From: JBBSAT01 sp046351235
GTDB lineage: Bacteria; Myxococcota_A; Polyangia; Polyangiales; Sandaracinaceae
DNA: 64,000 nt
Direction: 5' to 3'
NCBI GenBank assembly: GCA_046351235.1
Contig: JAXLYV010000009.1
Coordinates: 62,001 to 126,000 of the forward strand
Position numbers and translations under genes: made by a program. Below, in pieces: positions 33,342 through 40,817 of the stretch. The notes under the pieces are model-generated. The model was given only the letters and a program-made list of their open reading frames with translations. It was not told the origin of the DNA and searched no databases. Each line of letters begins with the position of its first letter. Position 1 is the first letter of the stretch.

Positions 33342-33968
33342 TCAGAACCACGCGGGCGCGCACTGCGAGGTGAAGATCCCGGCGCCGGAGCGAACGTCCT
33401 CGCTCGCCGTGAGGATGTCGAAGTTCTCGGAGTAGGCGTTGTTCAGCTTCACGACGACCTCGTCGCCGGCGTTGGGGTCGCGGATCGCGCAGAGATCGCG
33501 CGCGTTCAGGAGCGCGACCACGGCGTCCATGTACATCTCGACCTGGAGCACGTGCGTGGGCCCGGCGCTCGCGTCGAACCACTCCGGGTGATCGCGCACG
33601 ACGTCGTTCACCGCGCGCTGCACTTCGGACAGGAAGCAGCTCGTCGCGGCGTAGCACTGGTCCCCTTCGCCCGTGCCCGTGCCGGGCGAGCAGTCGATGC
33701 CGCCGGGCGGCGGGCAGATCGGGCCTGCGTCGAGCGAGACCGCATCCGGCGAGACGGGCGCGTCGGATGCGGCGCTCACGTCGGGCACGTCGGAGGCGTC
33801 GATGGTGGCGTCGTCTCGCGACGCGTCGCGCGCGCTCGCGTCGAGGCCCGGCGCATCGACGCGAGCGTCGGCGGCGCGCCGCGGGGTCACCTCGGAACAG
33901 CCGCCGATCGCCAGGCAGAGCCCGACGAAGACACCGAGAGAGATGCGCAGGCTGCTCACCTCGCCCAT
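33342..33968 (-). CDS. Small lipoprotein with Asp/Ala/Ser spacer
   Basis: 208 residues. Signal ends 'LAIGGCSE' (lipobox), then about 65 residues of 'DASARDASRDDATIDASD' spacer. The folded part (about 95-208) has six cysteines ('ICPPPGGIDCSPG', 'QCYAATSCFLSEV', 'LCAIRDPNAGDE', 'SQCAPAWF'). No family recognised. The spacer type is the same as in other lipoproteins of this window, suggesting a common surface-display design. Confidence 0.65.
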   Translation of the reverse strand: MGEVSSLRISLGVFVGLCLAIGGCSEVTPRRAADARVDAPGLDASARDASRDDATIDASDVPDVSAASDAPVSPDAVSLDAGPICPPPGGIDCSPGTGTGEGDQCYAATSCFLSEVQRAVNDVVRDHPEWFDASAGPTHVLQVEMYMDAVVALLNARDLCAIRDPNAGDEVVVKLNNAYSENFDILTASEDVRSGAGIFTSQCAPAWF

Positions 33969-34088
33969 CGTGCCCGGAACGGCGCGCGCGCGATAGGGCG
34001 CCGACGCGAGCGGCTCTCCTCGGCGATGCCTGCGGTGCGTCTCGACCGGTGGCTCCGCGGGCGCCCGGTGCTCGCCGCGATTGGCTCG

Positions 34089-34117
34089 TTGGCGCTCGCC
34101 CCGGCGCGCCCTATCGT
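34089..34117 (+). promoter_or_regulatory. Promoter of the DinB-like gene
   Basis: TTGGCG, 17 bp, TATCGT, then 9 nt to ATG 34127; any leader would be about 3 nt. Confidence 0.5.
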
Positions 34118-34126
34118 CCGCCGACC

Positions 34127-34657
34127 ATGATGAGCACCGAATGGCTGGCCGCGTCCGCCCGCTACAACCGCTGGATGAACGACAAGCTCTACGCGCTCGT
34201 CGCCACGCTGCCCGACGAAGCACGCACGCGCGACATGGGCGCGTTCTTCGGGTCGATCCACGCGACGCTCAACCACCTTCTCCTCGCCGATCGCATCTGG
34301 CTCGCGCGCTTCCAGGGCGTCGCGGCGCCCGAGGGCTTCATGGCACCGGGCATCCGCGCGCTCGATCAGGAGCTCTACGCCGACTTCGACGAGCTGCGCC
34401 GCGAGCGCGCGAAGACCGACGACGAGCTCGCCGCGTGGGTCGCCACGCTCACTGCGGAGCAGCTGGCGGCGCCGCTCGTCTTCACGCGACGCGGACAGCG
34501 CACCGAGGCCCCGCTGTGGTGGCTCGTCGCGCACGTCTTCAATCACCAGACGCACCACCGCGGCCAGGTCACGACGTTGCTCATGCAGCTGGGCCACGAC
34601 CCGGGCGTGACCGACCTCTACGCGATGCTTCGCGACGAGGCGGCGCCGGCCCGCTGA
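34127..34657 (+). CDS. DinB/DfsB family metal-dependent hydrolase-like protein
   Basis: 176 residues, four-helix-bundle pattern. The three usual metal-binding histidines are present: His50 ('SIHATLNHLLLADRIW') and His140/His144 in 'NHQTHHRGQ'. 'YNRWMNDKLY' near the start is typical of the family. Roles of members range from thiol transferases to damage-inducible proteins; no substrate can be inferred. A -10-like TATCGT lies 9 nt upstream. Confidence 0.85.
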   Translation: MMSTEWLAASARYNRWMNDKLYALVATLPDEARTRDMGAFFGSIHATLNHLLLADRIWLARFQGVAAPEGFMAPGIRALDQELYADFDELRRERAKTDDELAAWVATLTAEQLAAPLVFTRRGQRTEAPLWWLVAHVFNHQTHHRGQVTTLLMQLGHDPGVTDLYAMLRDEAAPAR

Positions 34658-34699
34658 GTCGCGTGCCGGAGCGGGCGACGAGGCGCCGTTCATGCGGGG

Positions 34700-34732
34700 G
34701 CCGGCGCGCGGGCGCTCGGCTCGCGCGCCGGC
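34700..34732. terminator. Bidirectional hairpin between convergent genes
   Basis: Perfect 11-bp inverted repeat (GCCGGCGCGCG / CGCGCGCCGGC) with an 11-nt loop, touching the stop codon of the minus-strand gene. No T run. Confidence 0.6.
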
Positions 34733-35413
34733 TCAGCGGTACGCCGCGCCGGAGTCCGTCATCGCGGCGAGCGTGAGCGGCGCCGCGTACCGCAGCGCAG
34801 TGAGCAGTCCGTCGCCGTCGAAGCGGCAGCCCTGCACGGAGTAGATCAGCAAGTTCTCGCGCAGCTCGACCGTGCCGCGGAACGCGAGCTGGACCGCGGT
34901 CTCGCGCAGCCTCGGCGGGATCGCGCGCGCGGCGTCGGCGTCGCTCGCGGCGCGCACGACGTAGAGGCGGTCGAACTCGGCGTGACCGATCACCCGATCG
35001 GGGTTCTTCGCCTCGAAGAAGAGCTGGAGCGCCTTCACGAACGTGAAGGGCGGCACCCAGAGCATGAGATCGAGCGCCGCCGCGATGCCGCTCCACTGCT
35101 TCATGTCGGGCATGAACGCCGCGCCTCCGAGGATGCGCGGGTGGTAGACCGCCACGATCATCTGCGAGCTCGTCTGCTCGTTGCCGTCCTGGTCGCGGTA
35201 CGAGTAGTCGTACTCGAGCGCGTACACCTCGGCTTGGTCGATCTTCCCGTACGCGCTCGCGACGCACCGATCGGGCGCGGAGTGCAGCGCGAAGGGTGCG
35301 AGGTGCAGCTTCAACCGCTCGTTCTCCGGCGGGATCAGTCGAAAGCCGTAGGGTGCGACCGCGGCTGCGGCGGCCGCCTGTCGTTCTTGGCGCGTGGGAC
35401 CGAAGAAGCCCAT
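34733..35413 (-). CDS. Soluble protein of unknown function
   Basis: 226 residues from ATG 35413, supported by a promoter exactly 6 nt upstream. It begins 'MGFFGPTRQERQAAAAAAVAPYGF'. The body is mixed alpha/beta with many aromatics ('VYALEYDYSYRDQDGNEQTSSQMIVAVYHP', 'LMLWVPPFTFVKALQLFFEAKNP'). No signal peptide, though one hydrophobic stretch near 125-140 may be buried. Family not recognised. The IS3 element lies 71 bp upstream of its start, close to its promoter. Confidence 0.6.
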   Translation of the reverse strand: MGFFGPTRQERQAAAAAAVAPYGFRLIPPENERLKLHLAPFALHSAPDRCVASAYGKIDQAEVYALEYDYSYRDQDGNEQTSSQMIVAVYHPRILGGAAFMPDMKQWSGIAAALDLMLWVPPFTFVKALQLFFEAKNPDRVIGHAEFDRLYVVRAASDADAARAIPPRLRETAVQLAFRGTVELRENLLIYSVQGCRFDGDGLLTALRYAAPLTLAAMTDSGAAYR

Positions 35414-35419
35414 GCCGCG

Positions 35420-35448
35420 ATGGTCCGGGTCCGACCGTGTGCTGGCAA
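35420..35448 (-). promoter_or_regulatory. Leaderless-type promoter (minus strand)
   Basis: Minus strand: TTGCCA, 17 bp, GACCAT, then 6 nt to ATG 35413. Confidence 0.5.
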
Positions 35449-35544
35449 GAGGTTCTCGATCGACGGCGCCGCGCATGCGCCAGGTGAAGATCCCCCGGTT
35501 TCGTGGACACCCCGAATGGCGCGAAGATGCGCGAGGAGTGTTCG

Positions 35545-35841
35545 ATGTCGAGACGAGCGCGAAGGAAGTTCACGGAGGAGTTCAAGGCGGAGGCGGTGCG
35601 GCTCTGCCACGTCGGCGACCGCAGCATCACGCAGGTCGCGAAGGACCTCGACCTGACGGAGACGTCGCTGCGCGAGTGGTACGCCCGCGCGGAGGTCGAC
35701 GCGGGTCGCGGAGCGCCGGGCGCGCTGACGACGGCCGAGCGTGAGGAGCTCGCCAAGCTGCGGCGCGAGAACAAGCAGCTCCGCATGGAGCGCGAAATCC
35801 TAAAACAGGCGGCCACCTTCTTCGCGAAGGAGAACGCATGA
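35545..35841 (+). CDS. IS3-family transposase OrfA (DNA-binding)
   Basis: 98 residues from ATG 35545, which follows GAGGAG; an upstream GTG in the same frame lies inside the terminal repeat. 'RRKFTEEFKAEAVRL' and 'SITQVAKDLDLTETSLREWY' form the helix-turn-helix. The C-terminal 'LAKLRRENKQLRMEREILKQAATFF' is the leucine-zipper-like dimerisation helix. The stop overlaps orfB by 4 nt (ATGA), so OrfB may be made by re-initiation as well as by the frameshifting known in the family. Confidence 0.9.
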   Translation: MSRRARRKFTEEFKAEAVRLCHVGDRSITQVAKDLDLTETSLREWYARAEVDAGRGAPGALTTAEREELAKLRRENKQLRMEREILKQAATFFAKENA

Positions 35842-36713
35842 AGTACGCGTTCATCCTCGCGCGGATGGTGGCCTTCCCCGTCGCGATGCTGTGTCGCGTG
35901 CTCGGCGTCTCGCCGAGCGGATTCTACGCGTGGCGCGCGCGTCCCGAGCCCGAGCGCGCGAAGAGCGACGCGCGTCTCGCGCTCGACGTCGCGGCGGTCC
36001 ATCGACGCAGCCGCGGTCGCTACGGCAGCCCGCGCATCCACGCCGACCTGCGCGCTCGCGGCGTGCGCGTCGGCCGCAAGCGCGTCGCTCGGCTCATGCG
36101 CGAGAACGGGCTGTTCGCACGGCGGAGACGTCGATACCGCGCGACGACGGACTCGCGACATGCAGAGGCCATCTCGCCGAACGTGCTCGAGCGCGACTTC
36201 ACCGCGAGCGCGCCGAACGAGGTCTGGGTCACCGACGTGACCTACGTCTGGACGCACGAGGGCTGGCTCTACCTCGCGGCGATCATCGACCTCTTCGCGC
36301 GCCGCGTCGTCGGCTGGGCGACGAGCGACACCAACGACACGAAGCTCGCGCTCGCCGCTCTCGCGATGGCGAGCGCGCAGCGCAGACCTCCTCGCGGGCT
36401 CGTCCATCACTCGGACCGCGGAGCGCCCTACGCGAGCGAGGAGTACCGACGCGCGCTCACGACGCTCGGCATCGCGCAGAGCATGAGCCGCAAGGGTGAC
36501 TGCTGGGACAACGCGGTCGCCGAGAGCTTCTTCGCGACCATCAAGGCCGAGCTCATCGACGACGAGGACTACGCTACGCGGGCCGATGCCGTGACCTCCA
36601 TCGGCGACTACATCGAGCGCTTCTACAACGTCGAGCGGAGGCACTCGCATCTCAACTACGTGAGCCCGATCGAATTCGAATTGAAGTCCAAGGTCGCTTC
36701 GCTTGCTGCATAA
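35838..36713 (+). CDS. IS3-family transposase OrfB (DDE integrase core)
   Basis: 291 residues. The HTH_21-like region 'RYGSPRIHADLRARGVRVGRKRVARLMRENGL' is followed by the rve catalytic core with Asp133 ('VTDVTYV'), Asp193 ('HHSDRG') and Glu229 ('CWDNAVAESFFATIKAE'), the last two 35 residues apart as usual in IS3. It ends 'FYNVERRHSHLNYVSPIEFE'. All key residues are intact, so the element could still be active. Confidence 0.93.
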   Translation: MKYAFILARMVAFPVAMLCRVLGVSPSGFYAWRARPEPERAKSDARLALDVAAVHRRSRGRYGSPRIHADLRARGVRVGRKRVARLMRENGLFARRRRRYRATTDSRHAEAISPNVLERDFTASAPNEVWVTDVTYVWTHEGWLYLAAIIDLFARRVVGWATSDTNDTKLALAALAMASAQRRPPRGLVHHSDRGAPYASEEYRRALTTLGIAQSMSRKGDCWDNAVAESFFATIKAELIDDEDYATRADAVTSIGDYIERFYNVERRHSHLNYVSPIEFELKSKVASLAA

Positions 36714-36738
36714 TCAAACCGTCCACGAACTCGGGGCA

Positions 36739-36895
36739 GCTTCAGCGCCGAATCGAGTCGATCTTCGGATGGATGAAGACCATCGGTGGCTTCAGACGAA
36801 CGAGATTCAGAGGCGTTGCTCGCACCCAGCTCTACGCGCACGTCGCCGCCGCCGCGTACAACCTGCTCAGGATGACCAAGCTGCTCCCCGCGTGA
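36739..36895 (+). pseudogene. C-terminal remnant of an IS5-like transposase
   Basis: The frame reads 'QRRIESIFGWMKTIGGFRR' and continues 'TRFRGVARTQLY..VAAAAYNLLRMTKLL' to a TGA at 36893-36895, the typical end of an IS5-type DDE transposase. Everything upstream is replaced by the IS3 element, whose right repeat overlaps its first codons. It is dead. Its own right terminal sequence seems to survive at about 36983-37003 (GGGTTTTTCAGCAGCCTGCTA), the TTTTTCAGCAGCCTG type common at ends of such elements. Confidence 0.75.
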
Positions 36896-37003
36896 GCCGC
36901 GACCAGACGCGGCGAGCCGCCAACAGCATCGCGAGCATCGAAAAGCGCCCGCGGCGAAGCCCGATGTCGCGGTCGCAGACACGGGTTTTTCAGCAGCCTG
37001 CTA

Positions 37004-37221
37004 GCTCGTCGCTCGAGGAGCTCGGCTCGGCTCTGGCGGTGGTGAAGACCATTCCCGACTCGCGGTTCTTGGCATCCGTCGTCTCGATCTTGGTGGATCC
37101 TACTCGCGACGGGGACACGCGATACGATGCCGCCGCAGCTCTCCTCAAGATCAAGAGGAGGAAGCTTCCGAGCGGTCGCGATGTCATCTCCTTCGCGTCC
37201 GAGCTAGCTGAGCTGGGGTAG
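37004..37221 (+). pseudogene. 3' fragment of a host gene cut by the IS5-like element
   Basis: Immediately after the presumed IS end, an open frame encodes about 72 residues ('LGSALAVVKTIPDSRFLASVVSILVD', 'DTRYDAAAALLKIKRRKLPSG') and stops at TAG 37219-37221. The helix-pair pattern resembles a HEAT-like repeat. It lacks its own start and promoter, and its codon use is visibly less GC-rich than the neighbours. The missing 5' part is not found on the left side of the IS pair, so the region has been rearranged or deleted. Confidence 0.55.
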
Positions 37222-37322
37222 GCGGCCAAGACGTCAGACACCGGCGAGGCGTGCTTGCCCGAGCCGCGGCGCGCCGACGCCGGCGGGCTCCGATGGTTGC
37301 GCCACGGCCGCCTCGCTCGCCG

Positions 37323-37328
37323 TAGAGT
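37323..37328 (+). promoter_or_regulatory. -10-like box of a leaderless promoter
   Basis: TAGAGT, 6 nt before ATG 37335; no clear -35. It would drive the three-gene cassette that follows. Confidence 0.4.
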
Positions 37329-37334
37329 TGCGAC

Positions 37335-38042
37335 ATGTCGCTGCCGGCGCGCGCGTGGATCGCGGGGCACGGGCTCGTGCTCGTCCCGCTCGTTCCGTTC
37401 GAGGTCGTCTCATTCGCGGGGCCCGACGACCGCATCGCGCTCGTGCACCACGCGCCCGGCGGCGCGCGCTCGATGCTCGTCGTGCCCGACCCGAGCGGCG
37501 GCGATGCGCACCGCATCGCCTTTCAGCCGGCGGGGATCCAGGCCGGCGACGTGGTCGAATTCGTCGACGACGACGAGCGCTCGCCGTCGCCTCGCTGGCG
37601 CGTCGTGACGCGCGCGCTCGAGCATCCTCTGCCCGCGCGTTGGTCCGCGTGGTCGACCGACGAGGCGGTGAGCTGGCCTTGCGAGCTCACGCCGCGCGAC
37701 GGGGCGGCGGCGCGCGACGCGATGATCTACGTCCAGGGCCCCTGGGGCGCGGCCCATGCGCCTCCTCTCGACGCGTTCGTGGCTGCGGGAATGCGAGACG
37801 CGGGGCGCGAGCGCTCGGCGCGCGGAGACTCCGTGCGTCTCGCGTACACCCATGACGGCGTCGCGTGGCACCAGATCCGGCATCGTGTGTGGCTCGACGC
37901 CGATGCCGTCGTGCTCGTCACCGCCCAGGCGCCGGCGAGCGAGCTGGCGGTGATCGAGGGCGCGGTCGCCGAGATCGTGCTCGGCCTCTGCCTCCGCAGC
38001 GATGACACCGTGCCGCAACCCGCGTCGGGAATCCTTCGATGA
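37335..38042 (+). CDS. Unknown soluble protein, first gene of a coupled three-gene cassette
   Basis: 235 residues, no signal peptide or membrane helix. Beta-rich with many Trp ('LPARWSAWSTDEAVSWPCELTPRDG', 'AYTHDGVAWHQIRHRVWLDADAVVLVTAQAP'). The C-terminal part resembles a lipocalin/PsbP-like or DcrB-like fold only vaguely. Its stop overlaps the next start (ATGA). Family not recognised. Confidence 0.65.
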   Translation: MSLPARAWIAGHGLVLVPLVPFEVVSFAGPDDRIALVHHAPGGARSMLVVPDPSGGDAHRIAFQPAGIQAGDVVEFVDDDERSPSPRWRVVTRALEHPLPARWSAWSTDEAVSWPCELTPRDGAAARDAMIYVQGPWGAAHAPPLDAFVAAGMRDAGRERSARGDSVRLAYTHDGVAWHQIRHRVWLDADAVVLVTAQAPASELAVIEGAVAEIVLGLCLRSDDTVPQPASGILR

Positions 38043-38551
38043 CGGGGGCGCTCCTCTTCGCGTACGTCCTCGCGCTCGTGGTCATCGCGTCGCTGCGCAC
38101 GATTCCGGTGCGGAGCGCGTGGGTGCAGCAGCTGCGTGCGCTCTTTCCCTCGTGGCGCTTCTTCGACGACATCGGCGAGGTGCCGGTGCTCTGGGTGCGT
38201 GTGGCGAGCGATGACGCCACGGACCTCGAGGCGTGCGCGTGGGAGCTCGCGCTGCCCACGCCGCGTCGCCGCTGGTGGAACCTCGTGTGGAATCCCGAGG
38301 CGAGCGTGCGGCTCGCCTACGACTCGCTCCTCGTGCAGCTCTTACACGACGCGGACGAGCACGCGGACACGCTGAGCGAGCAGACGTCGTATCGGCTCAC
38401 CACGCACCTGGCGGCGTACGTGCTGCGGGCGCGCGTGCGAGCGGGCGCGACCTCGCGCTACCAGCTCAAGGTCACGAGCGTCATGGCGGGCGCGCCGATC
38501 GAAGAGGGACAAGACGTGGTGGTCTCGCCGGTGCTGCGGCTCTCCCCATGA
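38039..38551 (+). CDS. Membrane-anchored protein of unknown function, second gene of the cassette
   Basis: 170 residues: an N-terminal membrane helix ('GALLFAYVLALVVIASL') and a cytoplasmic or periplasmic domain rich in Trp/Arg ('RRRWWNLVWNPEASVRLAYDSLLVQLLHD'). It overlaps both neighbours by 4 nt, so the three products are probably made in fixed ratio and act together. Confidence 0.65.
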   Translation: MTGALLFAYVLALVVIASLRTIPVRSAWVQQLRALFPSWRFFDDIGEVPVLWVRVASDDATDLEACAWELALPTPRRRWWNLVWNPEASVRLAYDSLLVQLLHDADEHADTLSEQTSYRLTTHLAAYVLRARVRAGATSRYQLKVTSVMAGAPIEEGQDVVVSPVLRLSP

Positions 38552-39336
38552 CGGCGTTCGAGACGCTGCTTTGGGTGTCACGCATCCTCGGCGTCGCGAT
38601 CGCGCTGCACACGCTCGAGCTCTGGCACCTCCGCGGCGTGATGGCGGACGACGGCGTGTGGCGGTGGAGCGACGTGCGTGCCGACGTGCGCGTGTTCCCC
38701 GGCCCCGTCGTGCGGCTGCTCGATGCGCTGCTGCGGCCGCGCGCGTTCTCGTTCGTGCTGGCGACGCGGATCGCGTGCGCCGTGTGGATCGTGATCGCAC
38801 CGCACGCGCTGCCGGCGGTGCTGCTCTGGCTCGGCAGCCTGCTGATCGCGCTGCGCTTCCGCGGCTCGTTCAACGGCGGCAGCGACTTCATGACCCTCGT
38901 GGTGCTGAGCGGGCTCTGCGTCGCGACGCTGCTGCCGTCGCCACTGGCGAGCGTGGGCGCGCTCTGGTGGATCGCGCTCCAGGCGTGCAACTCCTACTTG
39001 CTCGCGGGCTGGGTGAAGCTTCGGACGGCGAGCTGGCGCAGCGGCGAAGCGTTCTCGGTGTTCATGCGCTCGACGATCTTCGGCTCGCCCGGGCTGCCTC
39101 GCCTGCTGATCGACCGGCCCTTCGCGTCGCGCGCGATCGCGTGGTCGGTGATCGCGTTCGAGTGCGCGTTCCCGATGGCGCTCGCGGGGCCGCGCGCGTG
39201 CCTCGCATTCACGGCGCTCGCAGGCATGTTCCACGTGACGAACGCGTACGTGATCGGCATCCACCGCTTCGTGCTCGCCTGGGCGGCGACCTACCCGGCG
39301 ATCTACTGGTGCAGCCAGCACTGGCTGCCCGCGTGA
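38548..39336 (+). CDS. HTTM-like multi-pass membrane protein, third gene of the cassette
   Basis: 262 residues with six to seven membrane helices. The motifs 'FRGSFNGGSDFMTLVVL', 'NSYLLAGWVKLRTASWRSGEAFSVFMRSTIFG' and 'FECAFPMAL' recall the HTTM / vitamin-K-dependent carboxylase-like membrane family (DoxX-related shape). Catalytic residues were not identified. Coupled by ATGA overlap to the gene before it. In such small cassettes the HTTM-like protein is probably the core and the other two its partners; this is inference. Confidence 0.6.
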   Translation: MTAFETLLWVSRILGVAIALHTLELWHLRGVMADDGVWRWSDVRADVRVFPGPVVRLLDALLRPRAFSFVLATRIACAVWIVIAPHALPAVLLWLGSLLIALRFRGSFNGGSDFMTLVVLSGLCVATLLPSPLASVGALWWIALQACNSYLLAGWVKLRTASWRSGEAFSVFMRSTIFGSPGLPRLLIDRPFASRAIAWSVIAFECAFPMALAGPRACLAFTALAGMFHVTNAYVIGIHRFVLAWAATYPAIYWCSQHWLPA

Positions 39337-39373
39337 GGCCCAGGTCGGCCCCTCGCCGCCGTCCACACCACCC

Positions 39374-40666
39374 TCAGGGTGCGCAGATGGGCCAGAAGGA
39401 GGCGGTGCCGTCCCAGTAGCCGAGCAGGAGCGCGGCGAACTCTCCGCGCGGGCGGGAGAACACGAACGCGTGCCCGCCTGCGAGGACGAGGTCGCCGACG
39501 ATGACCGGCGCCATGGCGGGGGCTCCATCGGGCTCGTAGAGCGAGAAGCGCGCACCGTAGAGGTCCAGGTCGACGTCGTTCGTCATCACGCCGAAGCGGC
39601 CGGCGGGATCGAGCGCGACCTGGATCGCGAGCGCGTCCGAGAACGGCACTCTCTGCACCTCGATGGGCGTCACGTCGATCTCGCCGAGCGACGTGACGTG
39701 GGCAATCAGGTGCGCGTGCGGGCTCGGCGACCCTCCGACCGGCACGGGCGTATCCCGCGGCTCGGACCACCCGACGAGCCAACCGTCGGCGTCGCCCGCG
39801 AGCGACACTCCTCGGGCGCCCATCGACACGCCGAGTGGGATCGGCGCGCCGAGCGGCGCGAGCGCCGCGCTCAAGCGCTGGAGCACGACGCCCTGCGCGA
39901 GGTCGGGCTGGGTGAGCGCCAACGCGAGGCCATCGGCACCGTCGCTCGCGATCGCGGCGCTGCCGGCGAGCGCGGTGCTCACTGTCGCCGGCGCTCCCAG
40001 CGATCCGTCGGGAGCGAGGAGAACGACCTCGACCCCGGTCGGCCGGACGATCGCGAGCGCGTGCCCGGTGGGGGTCGCGACGAGGTCGATGGGCACCGTG
40101 GCCGGCGCGAGGACGATCGGATCGCCGACCAGCGTCCCGCGCGCGGCGTCGAATCGCCGCAGCACCGCGTCCATCGCTGTCCCGCTCTCGTCTTCCTCGA
40201 AGAGCACGAGCGCGACGTCGTCGCCACGCGCCTCCATGAGGAGCCGGCGGCTCGGGCTCCCGATCGGCACCGCGTCCCCGACGGGCAGGCCGTCGGCACC
40301 GATGCGTTGGATCCGCGAGTGGGCCCCGAAGATGCCGCCGAACGTTCCGTGCGGCGTCTCCACCACCGCCGAAGGCGCCTCCAGAGGGGCCAGCTGCTCC
40401 GTCCAATGCACCGGCGCCGATGCACCGCACGTGCATTCCTCGTCGACGACCCGATCGCAGTCGTCGTCGAGCGCGTTGCAGAGCTCGGTGGCGCTGCAGC
40501 CTGCCGCGTCGCCGACGCTCGCATCGCTCTCGGAGGCGTCGCTCGGCCGCGCGTCGATCACGGCTGCATCGGCGGCGTCGCCGTCGAGGGGGACCTCTGG
40601 GACGCGCGGACACGCGAGCAGCAGCGCGAAGCCGCCGCCCAACAGCCACGGTCGAAGCGAGGTCAT
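39374..40666 (-). CDS. Lipoprotein with one MopE-type motif and a beta-propeller-like body
   Basis: 430 residues. Signal 'LLGGGFALLLAC' with lipobox, then a 'DARPSDASESDASVGDA' spacer and a single MopE-type motif ('ELCNALDDDCDRVVDEEC'). The remainder has repeated strands of about 45 residues ('GDDVALVLFEEDES', 'GHALAIVRPTGVEVVLLAPDGSLG', 'GADGLALALTQ'), as in beta-propellers. A surface binding protein is likely. The start at 40666 is supported by a promoter 6 nt upstream. Confidence 0.7.
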   Translation of the reverse strand: MTSLRPWLLGGGFALLLACPRVPEVPLDGDAADAAVIDARPSDASESDASVGDAAGCSATELCNALDDDCDRVVDEECTCGASAPVHWTEQLAPLEAPSAVVETPHGTFGGIFGAHSRIQRIGADGLPVGDAVPIGSPSRRLLMEARGDDVALVLFEEDESGTAMDAVLRRFDAARGTLVGDPIVLAPATVPIDLVATPTGHALAIVRPTGVEVVLLAPDGSLGAPATVSTALAGSAAIASDGADGLALALTQPDLAQGVVLQRLSAALAPLGAPIPLGVSMGARGVSLAGDADGWLVGWSEPRDTPVPVGGSPSPHAHLIAHVTSLGEIDVTPIEVQRVPFSDALAIQVALDPAGRFGVMTNDVDLDLYGARFSLYEPDGAPAMAPVIVGDLVLAGGHAFVFSRPRGEFAALLLGYWDGTASFWPICAP

Positions 40667-40672
40667 CGCGCC

Positions 40673-40701
40673 AGCATACGTGAGGCGGCCACGCTCGGAA
40701 A
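40673..40701 (-). promoter_or_regulatory. Leaderless-type promoter (minus strand)
   Basis: Minus strand: TTTCCG, 17 bp, TATGCT, then 6 nt to ATG 40666. Confidence 0.45.
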
Positions 40702-40786
40702 CGACCGGGGTCTCGATGGTCGTGGCTCGCCCGTGAGGACGAGCCGCGTACCGAGATCGACCGACGGCCGTCGCGCACGCGCGCCT

Positions 40787-40804
40787 CGACCTGCGGTAGC
40801 ATCG
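40787..40804 (+). promoter_or_regulatory. 18-bp motif shared with the patatin gene, copy 1
   Basis: CGACCTGCGGTAGCATCG ends 13 nt before the kinase start; the identical 18 bp occur 11 nt before the patatin start at 47023. It contains a -10-like TAGCAT. Confidence 0.55.
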
Positions 40805-40817
40805 GCGCCGCTTCCGC

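Larger units (their letters stand above)
35485..36744 (+). mobile_element. IS3-family insertion sequence, apparently intact
   Basis: About 1260 bp, bounded by 24-bp imperfect inverted repeats (35485-35508 and 36721-36744; 20 of 24 positions pair). It starts TG and ends CA as usual for IS3. It holds orfA and orfB with an ATGA overlap and a complete DDE triad. No target-site duplication is visible in the flanks, so the element may have come with a rearrangement or the flank may have been lost. The right end abuts an older transposase remnant. Confidence 0.8.

Noticed and set aside
35478..36752. Target-site duplication of the IS3 element
   Set aside because: GCGCC occurs on both flanks, but not adjacent to the left end; no true direct repeat abuts both ends.
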